From assembly GCA_944333375.1 (NCBI GenBank), contig CALVKX010000114.1:1-6858 (forward strand): DNA of 6,858 nucleotides, written 5' to 3'. The notes beneath the pieces were generated by a model, which had not been told where the DNA came from, ran no database searches, and was given only the letters and a program-made list of their open reading frames with translations. Source of the stretch: an uncultured Eubacteriales bacterium. GTDB lineage: Bacteria; Bacillota_A; Clostridia; Christensenellales; Aristaeellaceae. This document shows positions 1-5,545 of this stretch, piece by piece (positions within the stretch are counted from its first letter, which is position 1; each line of letters begins with the position of its first letter). Both the position numbers and the translations under genes were made by a program.

Positions 1-52
1 TGCTTGAATGGGGTTCAAGAGGCCGGAGGTTCAAATCCTCTCACCCAGACCA
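1..52 (+). tRNA. tRNA-Pro (anticodon GGG), 3' part only
   Basis: The window opens inside a tRNA gene. The anticodon arm is complete: a 5-bp stem CTTGA (3-7) with TCAAG (15-19) closes the 7-base loop ATGGGGT. U33 is at base 9, the anticodon GGG at 10-12, and a G follows at position 37, as is standard in proline tRNAs. The 5-base variable loop is AGGCC (20-24). The T arm is GGAGG, TTCAAAT, CCTCT (25-41). The acceptor 3' strand CACCCAG (42-48) is followed by discriminator A (49) and an encoded CCA (50-52). G72 implies a C1-G72 pair, which together with A73 is the proline identity pattern. The D arm and acceptor 5' strand lie before the window. An alternative reading as a long-variable-arm tRNA (Ser/Leu) fits less well. 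Confidence 0.93.
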
Positions 53-54
53 GC

Positions 55-91
55 AAAGCCCTTGCAGATCGTTGATCTGCAAGGGCTTTTT
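55..91 (+). terminator. Rho-independent terminator of the tRNA gene
   Basis: A perfect 16-bp inverted repeat (55-70 with 74-89) leaves a 3-base GTT loop. The right arm ends in a T run (87-91, then TGTT). It starts 2 bases after the tRNA CCA, so it ends the tRNA transcript. On the minus strand it would be followed by only three T residues, so it should act mainly in the plus direction. Confidence 0.93.
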
Positions 92-107
92 GTTATGCTC
101 CAAAATC

Positions 108-149
108 GGAAAGGCGCCTTTTCGCCTTCCTCCCCGTTTGCCGCCGGGG
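108..149. repeat. Two small GC-rich inverted repeats between tRNA terminator and marR promoter
   Basis: Bases 110-121 form a 12-base perfect palindrome AAAGGCGCCTTT. The same bases can instead pair as GGAAAGGCG (108-116) with CGCCTTCC (123-130), with one bulged A. A second, weaker hairpin pairs CCCCG (132-136) with CGGGG (145-149). No convincing gene or T-tract accompanies them. Bases 92-200 otherwise hold nothing I can name. They may be a decayed second terminator or chance GC-rich pairing. Confidence 0.3.
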
Positions 150-200
150 CGCATAAAGCCGCTCCTAAAGGGGCCGCCAAGAGCCTGGGGAATTTGAGAC

Positions 201-229
201 TTGACAAGAGAGGAAAGTTGTACTATCTT
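201..229 (+). promoter_or_regulatory. Sigma-A type promoter of the marR-ABC operon
   Basis: A perfect -35 TTGACA (201-206) is followed after 17 bases by TATCTT (224-229; 4 of 6 bases match TATAAT). Transcription would start near base 236, about 36 bases before the regulator start codon, giving a short leader. No other promoter of this quality is seen before the two exporter genes, so this one probably serves all three genes. Confidence 0.7.
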
Positions 230-248
230 CCAGATTAGTTGATATATC
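217..248 (+). promoter_or_regulatory. Candidate MarR autoregulatory operator (two direct half-repeats)
   Basis: GTTGTACTATC (217-227) and GTTGATATATC (238-248) match at 8 of 11 positions and start 21 bases apart, two turns of B-DNA. The first overlaps the -10 box; the second covers the predicted start of transcription and the leader. The second also contains a perfect 10-base palindrome TGATATATCA (240-249), the kind of short AT-rich palindrome MarR dimers often bind. Which element is the true site cannot be decided here. Binding by the adjacent regulator is inferred from position. Confidence 0.42.
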
Positions 249-271
249 ATCTTTATTGAGGGGTGAGCCGC

Positions 272-757
272 TTGGACACGACGCAGCGGAGCATTTCCAA
301 AATCGCCCGATGCGCGGGGAGCTTCACGACCCGGACGATGCGCTGTACGGGGATCGGCGCCTCGGAATTTGATTTGATCTACCTGATCCGGCGGCGGCCG
401 GGCATCACGCAGGCGGAGGTATGCCAGCGGCTGGAGACCGACAAGGGCGCAACGGCGCGGCAGCTGATGCGGCTGGAGGCCAAGGGGTATGTGCGCCGGG
501 AGCCAAATCCCGCGGACCGGAGAAGCCGCCTGCTCTATGCCACCGAAAAGGCCGACGAATTGAAGGATTCCAGGGCGCATCTTGAGGAGCTGTTTTATCA
601 ATGGCTCATGGAGCCGCTCACGCCGGGGGAGCGCGAGGAGCTGGCAAGGCTGCTGGCGGCGCTGGAGCCACGGTGCATGGAGGAGCGAAGAAACGGCTTT
701 CCCAACGTCAAGCGCCTGCTGGCGCAGAAGCAGAGGGACGGGGGTGAGCCGGCATGA
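272..757 (+). CDS. MarR-family winged-helix transcriptional regulator
   Basis: Probable DNA-binding repressor of its own operon, acting as a cytoplasmic homodimer that releases DNA when it binds a small ligand. The 161-residue product fits the MarR family (about 140-160). An N-terminal dimerisation helix (about 5-27) precedes the winged helix-turn-helix (about 29-97). The helix-turn-helix ITQAEVCQRL...GATARQLMRLEAKGYV (45-74) has its recognition helix near 58-70, and the wing carries the family-typical Asp82-Arg-Arg-Ser-Arg86. C-terminal helices complete the dimer interface. I chose TTG at 272 because GAGGGGTGA (258-266) then sits at proper spacing; the in-frame GTG at 263 lies inside that ribosome site and would have none. 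The same GGGGTGAGCCG block precedes the next gene, which supports the choice. The stop overlaps the next start (ATGA, 754-757), so expression of regulator and exporter is coupled. Four cysteines (14, 25, 51, 135) are present, but there is no clear redox-sensor arrangement. The ligand is unknown. Confidence 0.9.
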   Translation: MDTTQRSISKIARCAGSFTTRTMRCTGIGASEFDLIYLIRRRPGITQAEVCQRLETDKGATARQLMRLEAKGYVRREPNPADRRSRLLYATEKADELKDSRAHLEELFYQWLMEPLTPGEREELARLLAALEPRCMEERRNGFPNVKRLLAQKQRDGGEPA

Positions 758-2502
758 GGCTCATTCTGCGCTATATGAGGGCCTATTCACGCCGGATAAC
801 GCTGTCCATGTTCGTAAAGCTGCTGGGCGCGGTGACGGAATTGATGATCCCCTATATTCTGGAGCATCTGATCGACGAGGTGGTCCCGCTGGGTCAGATG
901 GGGCCGGTGGTGTTCTGGGGCGCGCTGATGATCGTGACCGCGCTGCTTACGCGGCAGCTCAACGTCTGGGCCAATCGTTTTGCGATTGATAACGCGCATA
1001 ACGTCTCCTACGATATCCGTCAGGACCTCTTTACCAAAACGGCCAACCTCTCGGGCGCCCAGTTTGACGCCTTCGGCCTGCCCAGCCTCATCAGCCGCAT
1101 GACCAGCGACAGCTATAACGTGCAGTCCTGCGTGCAGGCCCTGCAAACCATGTGCGTGCGCATGCCCATGATGCTTCTGGGCGGCATCGTCGTGACGCTG
1201 GTGATGGACGCGGCGCTGTCGGTCATTCTGTGCGTGACCGTGCCCATTCTCATCGCCGTGATTCTCTGTGTTTCGTATTACGGCATCCCGCTCTACCGCA
1301 AGGTGCAGGAGCGGTTGGATGACGTGGTGCGCATCATGCGCGAGGACATCACCGGGATTAGGGTGGTGAAGGCGCTGTCCAAGACGGAATATGAAAAGGC
1401 CCGTTTCGCCCGCAGCAATGACGCCATGACAAAAGCGGACATCAAAGCCAGCACCATCATGGCCATCCCCGGGCCGCTGATGCAGATGTGCCTGAACACC
1501 GGGCTTACGCTGGTGGTGTGGCTGGGCGCGGCAAGGGTGGACGGCGGGCTGATTAAGCCCGGCGTGATCCTGGCGTTTCTGACGTATTTCAACATGGTGA
1601 TGCAGGGGGTCATGGGCATCAATCGCATCTTCATGATGATTAGCAAGGCCACCGCCTCGGCCAACCGCATCGCGCAGGTGCTGGAAACCGGGACCGACCA
1701 GCGGGTGCTGTCCCCCGGGGAGGCGAAAAAGCCCGCCGGCGACGAGTTCATCCGCTTTGAGCACGTGAACTTCAGCTATGGAGGCGCCTGCCGGCACTCT
1801 CTGGCGGGGGAGGAGCGCGAGCAGTGCCTCTATGACATCAGCTTTGCCCTGAAAAAGGGCGAAAGCCTGGGGATCATCGGCCCCACCGGCTGCGGCAAAA
1901 CCACCATCATCAACCTGCTCATGCGTTTTTACGATGTGGAGGACGGCGGCGTGTTCGTGGACGGCCGGGACGTGCGGACCTATGAAAAGGACGAATTGCA
2001 CCGCAAATTCGGCGTGGTGTTCCAAAACGATATGGTGTTTTACAATACGCTGCGCGAAAACATCCGCTTCGGACGGGATCTGGACGAAGCGGCGCTGATG
2101 GAGGCGGTGGAGGACGCGGTCGCCGCCGAGTATATCAGCTCTCTGGAGGAGGGGCTGGACTATCAGGCCGATATCAAGGGCGCCAACCTCTCCGGGGGGC
2201 AGAAACAGCGGCTTCTGATTTCCCGTGCGCTGGCGGGCAATCCCGAGATCCTGATTCTGGACGACTCGTCCTCCGCGCTCGACTACAAGACGGACGCCGC
2301 TTTGCGAAAGGCCATTTTTGAGCATCACCGCGATTCCACCACCATCATGGTGGCCCAGCGCGTCAGCTCGATTCAGTCCATGACGCACATCCTGGTGATG
2401 GACAACGGCCGCTGCATCGGCTACGGGAACCATCAGGAGCTGCTGAAAACCTGTCCTGCCTATCTGGAGATCTATCAGGCCCAGATGGGCGCGCTGGCCT
2501 GA
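754..2502 (+). CDS. ABC exporter half-transporter, degenerate-site subunit (TMD-NBD)
   Basis: First half of a probable heterodimeric type IV ABC exporter in the cytoplasmic membrane, driving efflux of drugs, peptides or lipids by ATP hydrolysis. The 582 residues are of usual size. A six-helix membrane domain (about 16-290) precedes the nucleotide-binding domain (about 333-575). Visible motifs are A-loop Tyr342, Walker A GPTGCGKT (376-383), Q-loop Gln424, a canonical LSGGQ signature (479-483) and Walker B ILILD (499-503). The residue after Walker B is Asp504, where active enzymes have Glu, and the switch histidine is Gln535. This pattern is known from the non-catalytic subunits of heterodimeric exporters such as TM287/288, BmrCD and TAP1. 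An extra segment of about a dozen residues (343-359, with Cys346, His348, Cys358) separates the A-loop strand from the strand before Walker A. A GGGGGTGA ribosome site (740-747) serves the ATG, which overlaps the marR stop. The substrate cannot be read from the sequence. Confidence 0.94.
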   Translation: MRLILRYMRAYSRRITLSMFVKLLGAVTELMIPYILEHLIDEVVPLGQMGPVVFWGALMIVTALLTRQLNVWANRFAIDNAHNVSYDIRQDLFTKTANLSGAQFDAFGLPSLISRMTSDSYNVQSCVQALQTMCVRMPMMLLGGIVVTLVMDAALSVILCVTVPILIAVILCVSYYGIPLYRKVQERLDDVVRIMREDITGIRVVKALSKTEYEKARFARSNDAMTKADIKASTIMAIPGPLMQMCLNTGLTLVVWLGAARVDGGLIKPGVILAFLTYFNMVMQGVMGINRIFMMISKATASANRIAQVLETGTDQRVLSPGEAKKPAGDEFIRFEHVNFSYGGACRHSLAGEEREQCLYDISFALKKGESLGIIGPTGCGKTTIINLLMRFYDVEDGGVFVDGRDVRTYEKDELHRKFGVVFQNDMVFYNTLRENIRFGRDLDEAALMEAVEDAVAAEYISSLEEGLDYQADIKGANLSGGQKQRLLISRALAGNPEILILDDSSSALDYKTDAALRKAIFEHHRDSTTIMVAQRVSSIQSMTHILVMDNGRCIGYGNHQELLKTCPAYLEIYQAQMGALA

Positions 2503-2518
2503 GAGGGGAGTGAGCATC

Positions 2519-4291
2519 ATGCCGCCAAGGGGCTTTGGAGGAAAGAAGGAACGGCCAAAGAACGCCAGGGGGACGCTGCTTCGCATCCTCAGATATATCA
2601 TGAGCTACCGCTATGTGATGCTGGTTTTGCTCGTGTGCACGCTGGCCAGCAATGTCGGAAACCTCCTCGGGCCGTCCTTTGCCGGGAAGGCCATCGGCGC
2701 GGCCGTGGGAAAAGGACAGGTCGATTTTGACACGGTCGCCTATTACGCCGGATGCATGCTGGCGGCTTACCTTTTGAGCAACCTCATGTCGTTTCTGGTC
2801 AACCTGGGCATGATGCGTATGGGCCGCAAGGTGGCCAACAGGATGCGCCGGGACGTGTTTGCCAAGCTCATGGCCATGCCGGTGCGCTATTTTGACCGCA
2901 ACCAGGCCGGCGACATCATCAGCCGCGTTTCCTATGACATCGACGTGGTGACGACCAGCCTCTCGGCCGACCTGATTCAGGTCCTCACCAGCGTGGTTAC
3001 GGTGGCCGGCTCCTTTCTGATGATGTGCCTGATCTCGCCGGTCATGGTGCTGTGCCTGTGCGTCACCATGCCGCTGGCCATCCTCTTCACCCGGTATATG
3101 GGCAAGCGGACGAGGCCGCTCTATGCCAGGCGAAGCGCGGCATACGGCAGGATGAACGGCTATGTGGAGGAGATGTTCTCGGGCCAGAAAACCATTCTGG
3201 CCTACGCCTACGAGGACGACGTGTGCCGGGATTTCAGCGCCATCAATCAGGAGGCGGCGGATGCCTACTGCGCGGCTGATACCCTGGGCATGACCACGGG
3301 CCCCACGATCAACATGATTAACAACCTCGGCCTGTCGCTCATCGGCATGGTGGGCGCCATCCTCTACCTGCTGGGCGGGGCGGGCATGGAGCAGATTTCC
3401 GCCTTCGTGCTCTACTCGCGGAAATTTTGCGGACCCATCAACGAGATCGCCAACATCATCAACGAGATCTACTCCGCGCTGGCCGCGGCCGAGCGGGTAT
3501 TTGCGCTATTGGACCAGGAGGAGGAGACGGCCGACCTTCCGGGGGCGGAGGCGCTGGAGGAGGTCGAGGGCGAGGTGGAGGCCCGCCATGTGAACTTTGG
3601 ATACCTGCCGGGCAAGACGGTCCTGCGGGATTTGAACTTCCGGGCGGAGAAGGGAAAGACGATCGCCATCGTGGGGCATACGGGCGCCGGAAAGACCACC
3701 ATCATCAACCTGCTCATGCGCTTTTATGATGTGGACAGCGGGGAGATCCGCGTCGACGGGCATGAGATCCGTCACCTTACCCGCGACTCCCTGCGCCGGG
3801 CCTACGCCATGGTGCTCCAGGACACCTGGGTCTTTGGCGGGACCATCTTTGAAAACATCGCCTACGGCAAGGAGGGGGCAACGCGCGAGGAGGTCGTGGC
3901 GGCGGCCAGGGCGGCGCGCATCCACAGCTATATCATGCGCCTTCCCCAGGGATATGACACCGTCATCAGCGAGGACGGCGGAAACATCAGCAAGGGGCAA
4001 AAGCAGCTGCTCACCATTGCCCGCGCCATGCTCTACGATACCCAGATGCTTATTTTGGACGAGGCCACCAGCAACGTGGACACCAACACCGAGCAGCAGG
4101 TGCAAAGGGCGATGCGGGAGCTGATGAAGGGAAAGACCTCCTTTGTCATCGCGCACCGACTCTCCACCATCCAGCATGCCGACAAGATTCTGGTCATGGA
4201 GCACGGCGACGTCAGGGAGCAGGGCACGCACGAGGAGCTGATGAAAAAGCGCGGCGTGTACTACCGTCTTTACGCCGCGCAGTTTGAATGA
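2519..4291 (+). CDS. ABC exporter half-transporter, catalytic-site subunit (TMD-NBD)
   Basis: Partner of the preceding subunit; 590 residues, six membrane helices within about 30-320, then a nucleotide-binding domain (about 352-585). Motifs are A-loop Tyr362, Walker A GHTGAGKT (386-393), Q-loop Gln434, Walker B MLILD (510-514), catalytic Glu515 and switch His546. The signature reads NISKGQ (489-494), not LSGGQ. In a dimer the normal Walker A/B and Glu of this chain pair with the normal LSGGQ of the first chain, making one active site. The degenerate elements pair with each other in the other site. The basic N-terminus (PPRGFGGKKERPK) is typical of these exporters. I prefer ATG 2519, 16 bases after the upstream stop, because GAGGGGAGTGA (2503-2513) then lies at good spacing. 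GTG at 2510, three codons earlier, sits inside that site. The gene ends 4 bases from the stop of a converging hydrolase gene. The substrate is unknown; MarR linkage favours multidrug or antimicrobial export. Confidence 0.94.
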   Translation: MPPRGFGGKKERPKNARGTLLRILRYIMSYRYVMLVLLVCTLASNVGNLLGPSFAGKAIGAAVGKGQVDFDTVAYYAGCMLAAYLLSNLMSFLVNLGMMRMGRKVANRMRRDVFAKLMAMPVRYFDRNQAGDIISRVSYDIDVVTTSLSADLIQVLTSVVTVAGSFLMMCLISPVMVLCLCVTMPLAILFTRYMGKRTRPLYARRSAAYGRMNGYVEEMFSGQKTILAYAYEDDVCRDFSAINQEAADAYCAADTLGMTTGPTINMINNLGLSLIGMVGAILYLLGGAGMEQISAFVLYSRKFCGPINEIANIINEIYSALAAAERVFALLDQEEETADLPGAEALEEVEGEVEARHVNFGYLPGKTVLRDLNFRAEKGKTIAIVGHTGAGKTTIINLLMRFYDVDSGEIRVDGHEIRHLTRDSLRRAYAMVLQDTWVFGGTIFENIAYGKEGATREEVVAAARAARIHSYIMRLPQGYDTVISEDGGNISKGQKQLLTIARAMLYDTQMLILDEATSNVDTNTEQQVQRAMRELMKGKTSFVIAHRLSTIQHADKILVMEHGDVREQGTHEELMKKRGVYYRLYAAQFE

Positions 4292-4304
4292 CGCCTCATT
4301 CAAA
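4283..4304. repeat. Inverted repeat made by two convergent gene ends
   Basis: TTTGAATGA (4283-4291) and TCATTCAAA (4296-4304) pair perfectly over 9 bp around a CGCC loop. Each arm is the last two codons plus stop of one gene: both proteins end in Phe-Glu with codons TTT GAA TGA. The AT-rich stem lacks a downstream T run on either strand, so it is not a textbook terminator, though it could weakly punctuate both converging transcripts. Confidence 0.6.
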
Positions 4305-5267
4305 GCTCAGGTTGTTGCCGTAGGAGAAGCAGGGCCGGTCGTCCCGCCAGTCCACCTTCATCAGATAGCAGTGGCGGTTTGGGTCGTAGAGGGGATCGCC
4401 GGTGATTTCGTCGTATTGACGGGCGTGGTAGGCCATGATGGTGTTGCCCTCGTCGTCCTGGAAAAAGGAATTGTGCCCCGGTCCGTAGAGCCCTTTCTCT
4501 GCGTCGGAGGAAAGCACGGGCTGGGGCAGCTTCCGCCAGGCGTTGGGGTCCAGCAGGTCCGCGCCGCTGTCGGCGCACAAAAGCCCGATGCAGTAACACG
4601 CCCCCGTGGCGCTGGCCGAAAAGCTGATGTAGACATGGTCCTTGCCCGGGAGGAAGAAGGGCCCCTCGTTGACCCAGAAATCGTGCCGCTCCCATCCGTA
4701 GGAGGGGGTGGAGAGAAGCACCTGCGGCGTTTTGAGGGTGAGCGGATCATCCATTTCGGCGATGTAAAGATTGGAGATTTTCTTGTTGATGTTCACCTTT
4801 TCCGCCCAGACCGCGTACCGGCGGCCCCCGTGCGAAAAGACGGTCATGTCCAGGGAGAAGTCATTGAAGCTGAAGTCGTCCGCGCGCCGCGGCAGGCCCT
4901 CCTCCCGCCAGACGCCCGTGAGCGGGTCGGCACCATCGCAGCGCAGCACATAGGGCCTGATTTTCCAGACGTCCTGCGCATCGCCCGCCGCAAAATAGAG
5001 ATACCATGCCCCATCCAGCCAATGCAGCTCCGGCGCCCAGACATGGCAGCTCATCGGGCCCTGGGCATGGCGTTCCCAGACGGTCGTTTCCGGGGCGGAG
5101 CGCAAGCCGGCAAGGGTGGGGGAGCGCCGGAGCACGATGCGGTCGTACTGGGGAAGGGAAGCGGTGAAATAGTAGGAGCCGTCGGTGTGATGCAGGATAT
5201 AGGGGTCCGCCCGCTGGGGGACGAAGGGGGTATTGCAGGATGTAAGACGGATCTGATCGCTGCGCAT
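4296..5267 (-). CDS. Glycoside hydrolase family 43, probable cytoplasmic alpha-L-arabinofuranosidase
   Basis: Predicted inverting glycosidase with the five-bladed beta-propeller fold of GH43, removing arabinose (less likely xylose) from oligosaccharides. The family's catalytic residues are visible: general base Asp21 in RADPYI, pKa-tuning Asp140 in FSLDMTVF, general acid Glu201 in WVNEGPFF, and metal- or water-binding His265 in GPGHNSFF. The APELHWLDGAWYLYFAAG stretch (78-95) is also typical. The 323 residues make a single catalytic domain with no carbohydrate-binding module. There is no signal peptide, so it should act inside the cell on imported oligosaccharides. Its general look resembles the exo-1,5-alpha-arabinofuranosidase branch (near subfamily 26), an inference from memory of the family. 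I chose ATG 5267 because GAGGAGG (5274-5280) lies 6 bases before it; the upstream in-frame TTG at 5282 overlaps that site. It is divergent from the sugar-binding protein gene and shares operator sequences with it. Confidence 0.88.
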   Translation of the reverse strand: MRSDQIRLTSCNTPFVPQRADPYILHHTDGSYYFTASLPQYDRIVLRRSPTLAGLRSAPETTVWERHAQGPMSCHVWAPELHWLDGAWYLYFAAGDAQDVWKIRPYVLRCDGADPLTGVWREEGLPRRADDFSFNDFSLDMTVFSHGGRRYAVWAEKVNINKKISNLYIAEMDDPLTLKTPQVLLSTPSYGWERHDFWVNEGPFFLPGKDHVYISFSASATGACYCIGLLCADSGADLLDPNAWRKLPQPVLSSDAEKGLYGPGHNSFFQDDEGNTIMAYHARQYDEITGDPLYDPNRHCYLMKVDWRDDRPCFSYGNNLSFE

Positions 5268-5284
5268 GGCTGTCCTCCTCAAAA

Positions 5285-5300
5285 GCGTATACGTGTACGC
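5285..5300. promoter_or_regulatory. Operator 1, in the leader of the GH43 gene
   Basis: GCGTATACGTGTACGC is a 16-base near-palindrome (one mismatched pair) centred between 5292 and 5293. It lies just downstream of the predicted minus-strand transcription start and immediately before the ribosome site, where a bound repressor would block transcription. A close copy lies exactly 200 bases away at 5485-5500. The alternating central ACGTGTACG resembles operators of LacI-type or AraR-like sugar repressors; the regulator is not in the window. Confidence 0.72.
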
Positions 5301-5312
5301 ATTGATGGGGTG

Positions 5313-5342
5313 ATTATATCATCTAAAATGGAAATACGTCAA
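5313..5342 (-). promoter_or_regulatory. Promoter of the GH43 gene
   Basis: Read on the minus strand, TTGACG (5342-5337) is followed after 18 bases by a perfect TATAAT (5318-5313). Transcription would begin near 5306, leaving a leader of about 40 bases that contains operator 1 and the ribosome site. Confidence 0.72.
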
Positions 5343-5444
5343 TCCCAAATGAGAAACGATTTAGACAAGAGGTGAAAAATATGGAAATGTGGGATAAATT
5401 TATAAGATAAAAATATTGCAATTATACAAAATCGCGCATTGCTA
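5343..5444. other. AT-rich core of the divergent promoter region
   Basis: About 100 bases rich in A/T runs separate the two -35 boxes, in sharp contrast to the GC-rich coding sequence on both sides. I find no gene and no good catabolite-repression (cre) site. A/T tracts such as those at 5397-5432 could act as UP elements for the plus-strand promoter or allow DNA bending between the two operators. Confidence 0.45.
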
Positions 5445-5473
5445 TTGACAAATTTCAAAAGAATCGGTATGCT
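5445..5473 (+). promoter_or_regulatory. Promoter of the sugar-binding protein gene
   Basis: A perfect TTGACA (5445-5450) is followed after 17 bases by TATGCT (5468-5473; 4 of 6 bases match TATAAT). Transcription would start near 5480, just ahead of operator 2, giving a leader of about 65 bases. Confidence 0.75.
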
Positions 5474-5484
5474 TGGAATCAAGA

Positions 5485-5500
5485 GGTTACACGTGTACGC
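5485..5500. promoter_or_regulatory. Operator 2, in the leader of the sugar-binding protein gene
   Basis: GGTTACACGTGTACGC contains a perfect 10-base palindrome TACACGTGTA (5488-5497) and matches operator 1 at 13 of 16 positions in the same orientation. Like operator 1, it starts about 5 bases downstream of its predicted transcription start. Shared control of both divergent genes by one repressor is the simplest reading. Confidence 0.72.
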
Positions 5501-5528
5501 AAACGCTACGATGTAACTGGAACAAAAT

Positions 5529-5536
5529 GGAGGAGG
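5529..5536 (+). promoter_or_regulatory. Ribosome binding site deciding the start of the binding protein
   Basis: GGAGGAGG ends 9 bases before ATG 5546 but only 3 bases before the in-frame GTG 5540. The spacing favours the ATG and gives a signal peptide starting Met-Lys-Arg. Confidence 0.8.
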
Positions 5537-5545
5537 CACGTGAAA

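Noticed and set aside
1..52. tRNA-Ser/Leu type gene with long variable arm, or an attachment site for a mobile element at the tRNA end
   Set aside because: The CTTGA/TCAAG hairpin fits an anticodon arm (U33, GGG, G37) better than a variable arm. No second copy of the tRNA end and no integrase gene is in the window.
8..238. 76-codon open frame over the tRNA and its terminator
   Set aside because: It overlaps a tRNA, a terminator and the marR promoter, and has no ribosome site.
787..2601. 604-codon open frame on the minus strand
   Set aside because: It lies opposite the first exporter gene, whose motifs are unmistakable. Its product is rich in His, Gln and Ala with no domain, the usual antisense shadow of GC-rich coding sequence.
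240..5323. Similar ATATCATCT sequence near marR (244-252) and in the GH43 promoter (5315-5323) as a shared regulatory site
   Set aside because: The match is short and AT-rich, and in the second place it is part of the -10 region. Chance explains it.
5349..5365. Possible catabolite-repression (cre) site around AAACGATTT
   Set aside because: Only the central CG and nearby A residues fit; the conserved TG and CA ends are missing.
4284..5375. 363-codon open frame on the plus strand across the hydrolase
   Set aside because: It is antisense to the GH43 gene, which has all its catalytic motifs. There is no ribosome site, and the product looks like a shadow translation.
5486..5517. GTTAC / GTAAC inverted repeat as a leader riboswitch or attenuator
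   Set aside because: It has only 5 bp with a 22-base loop that includes operator 2; no conserved RNA fold or T run follows.
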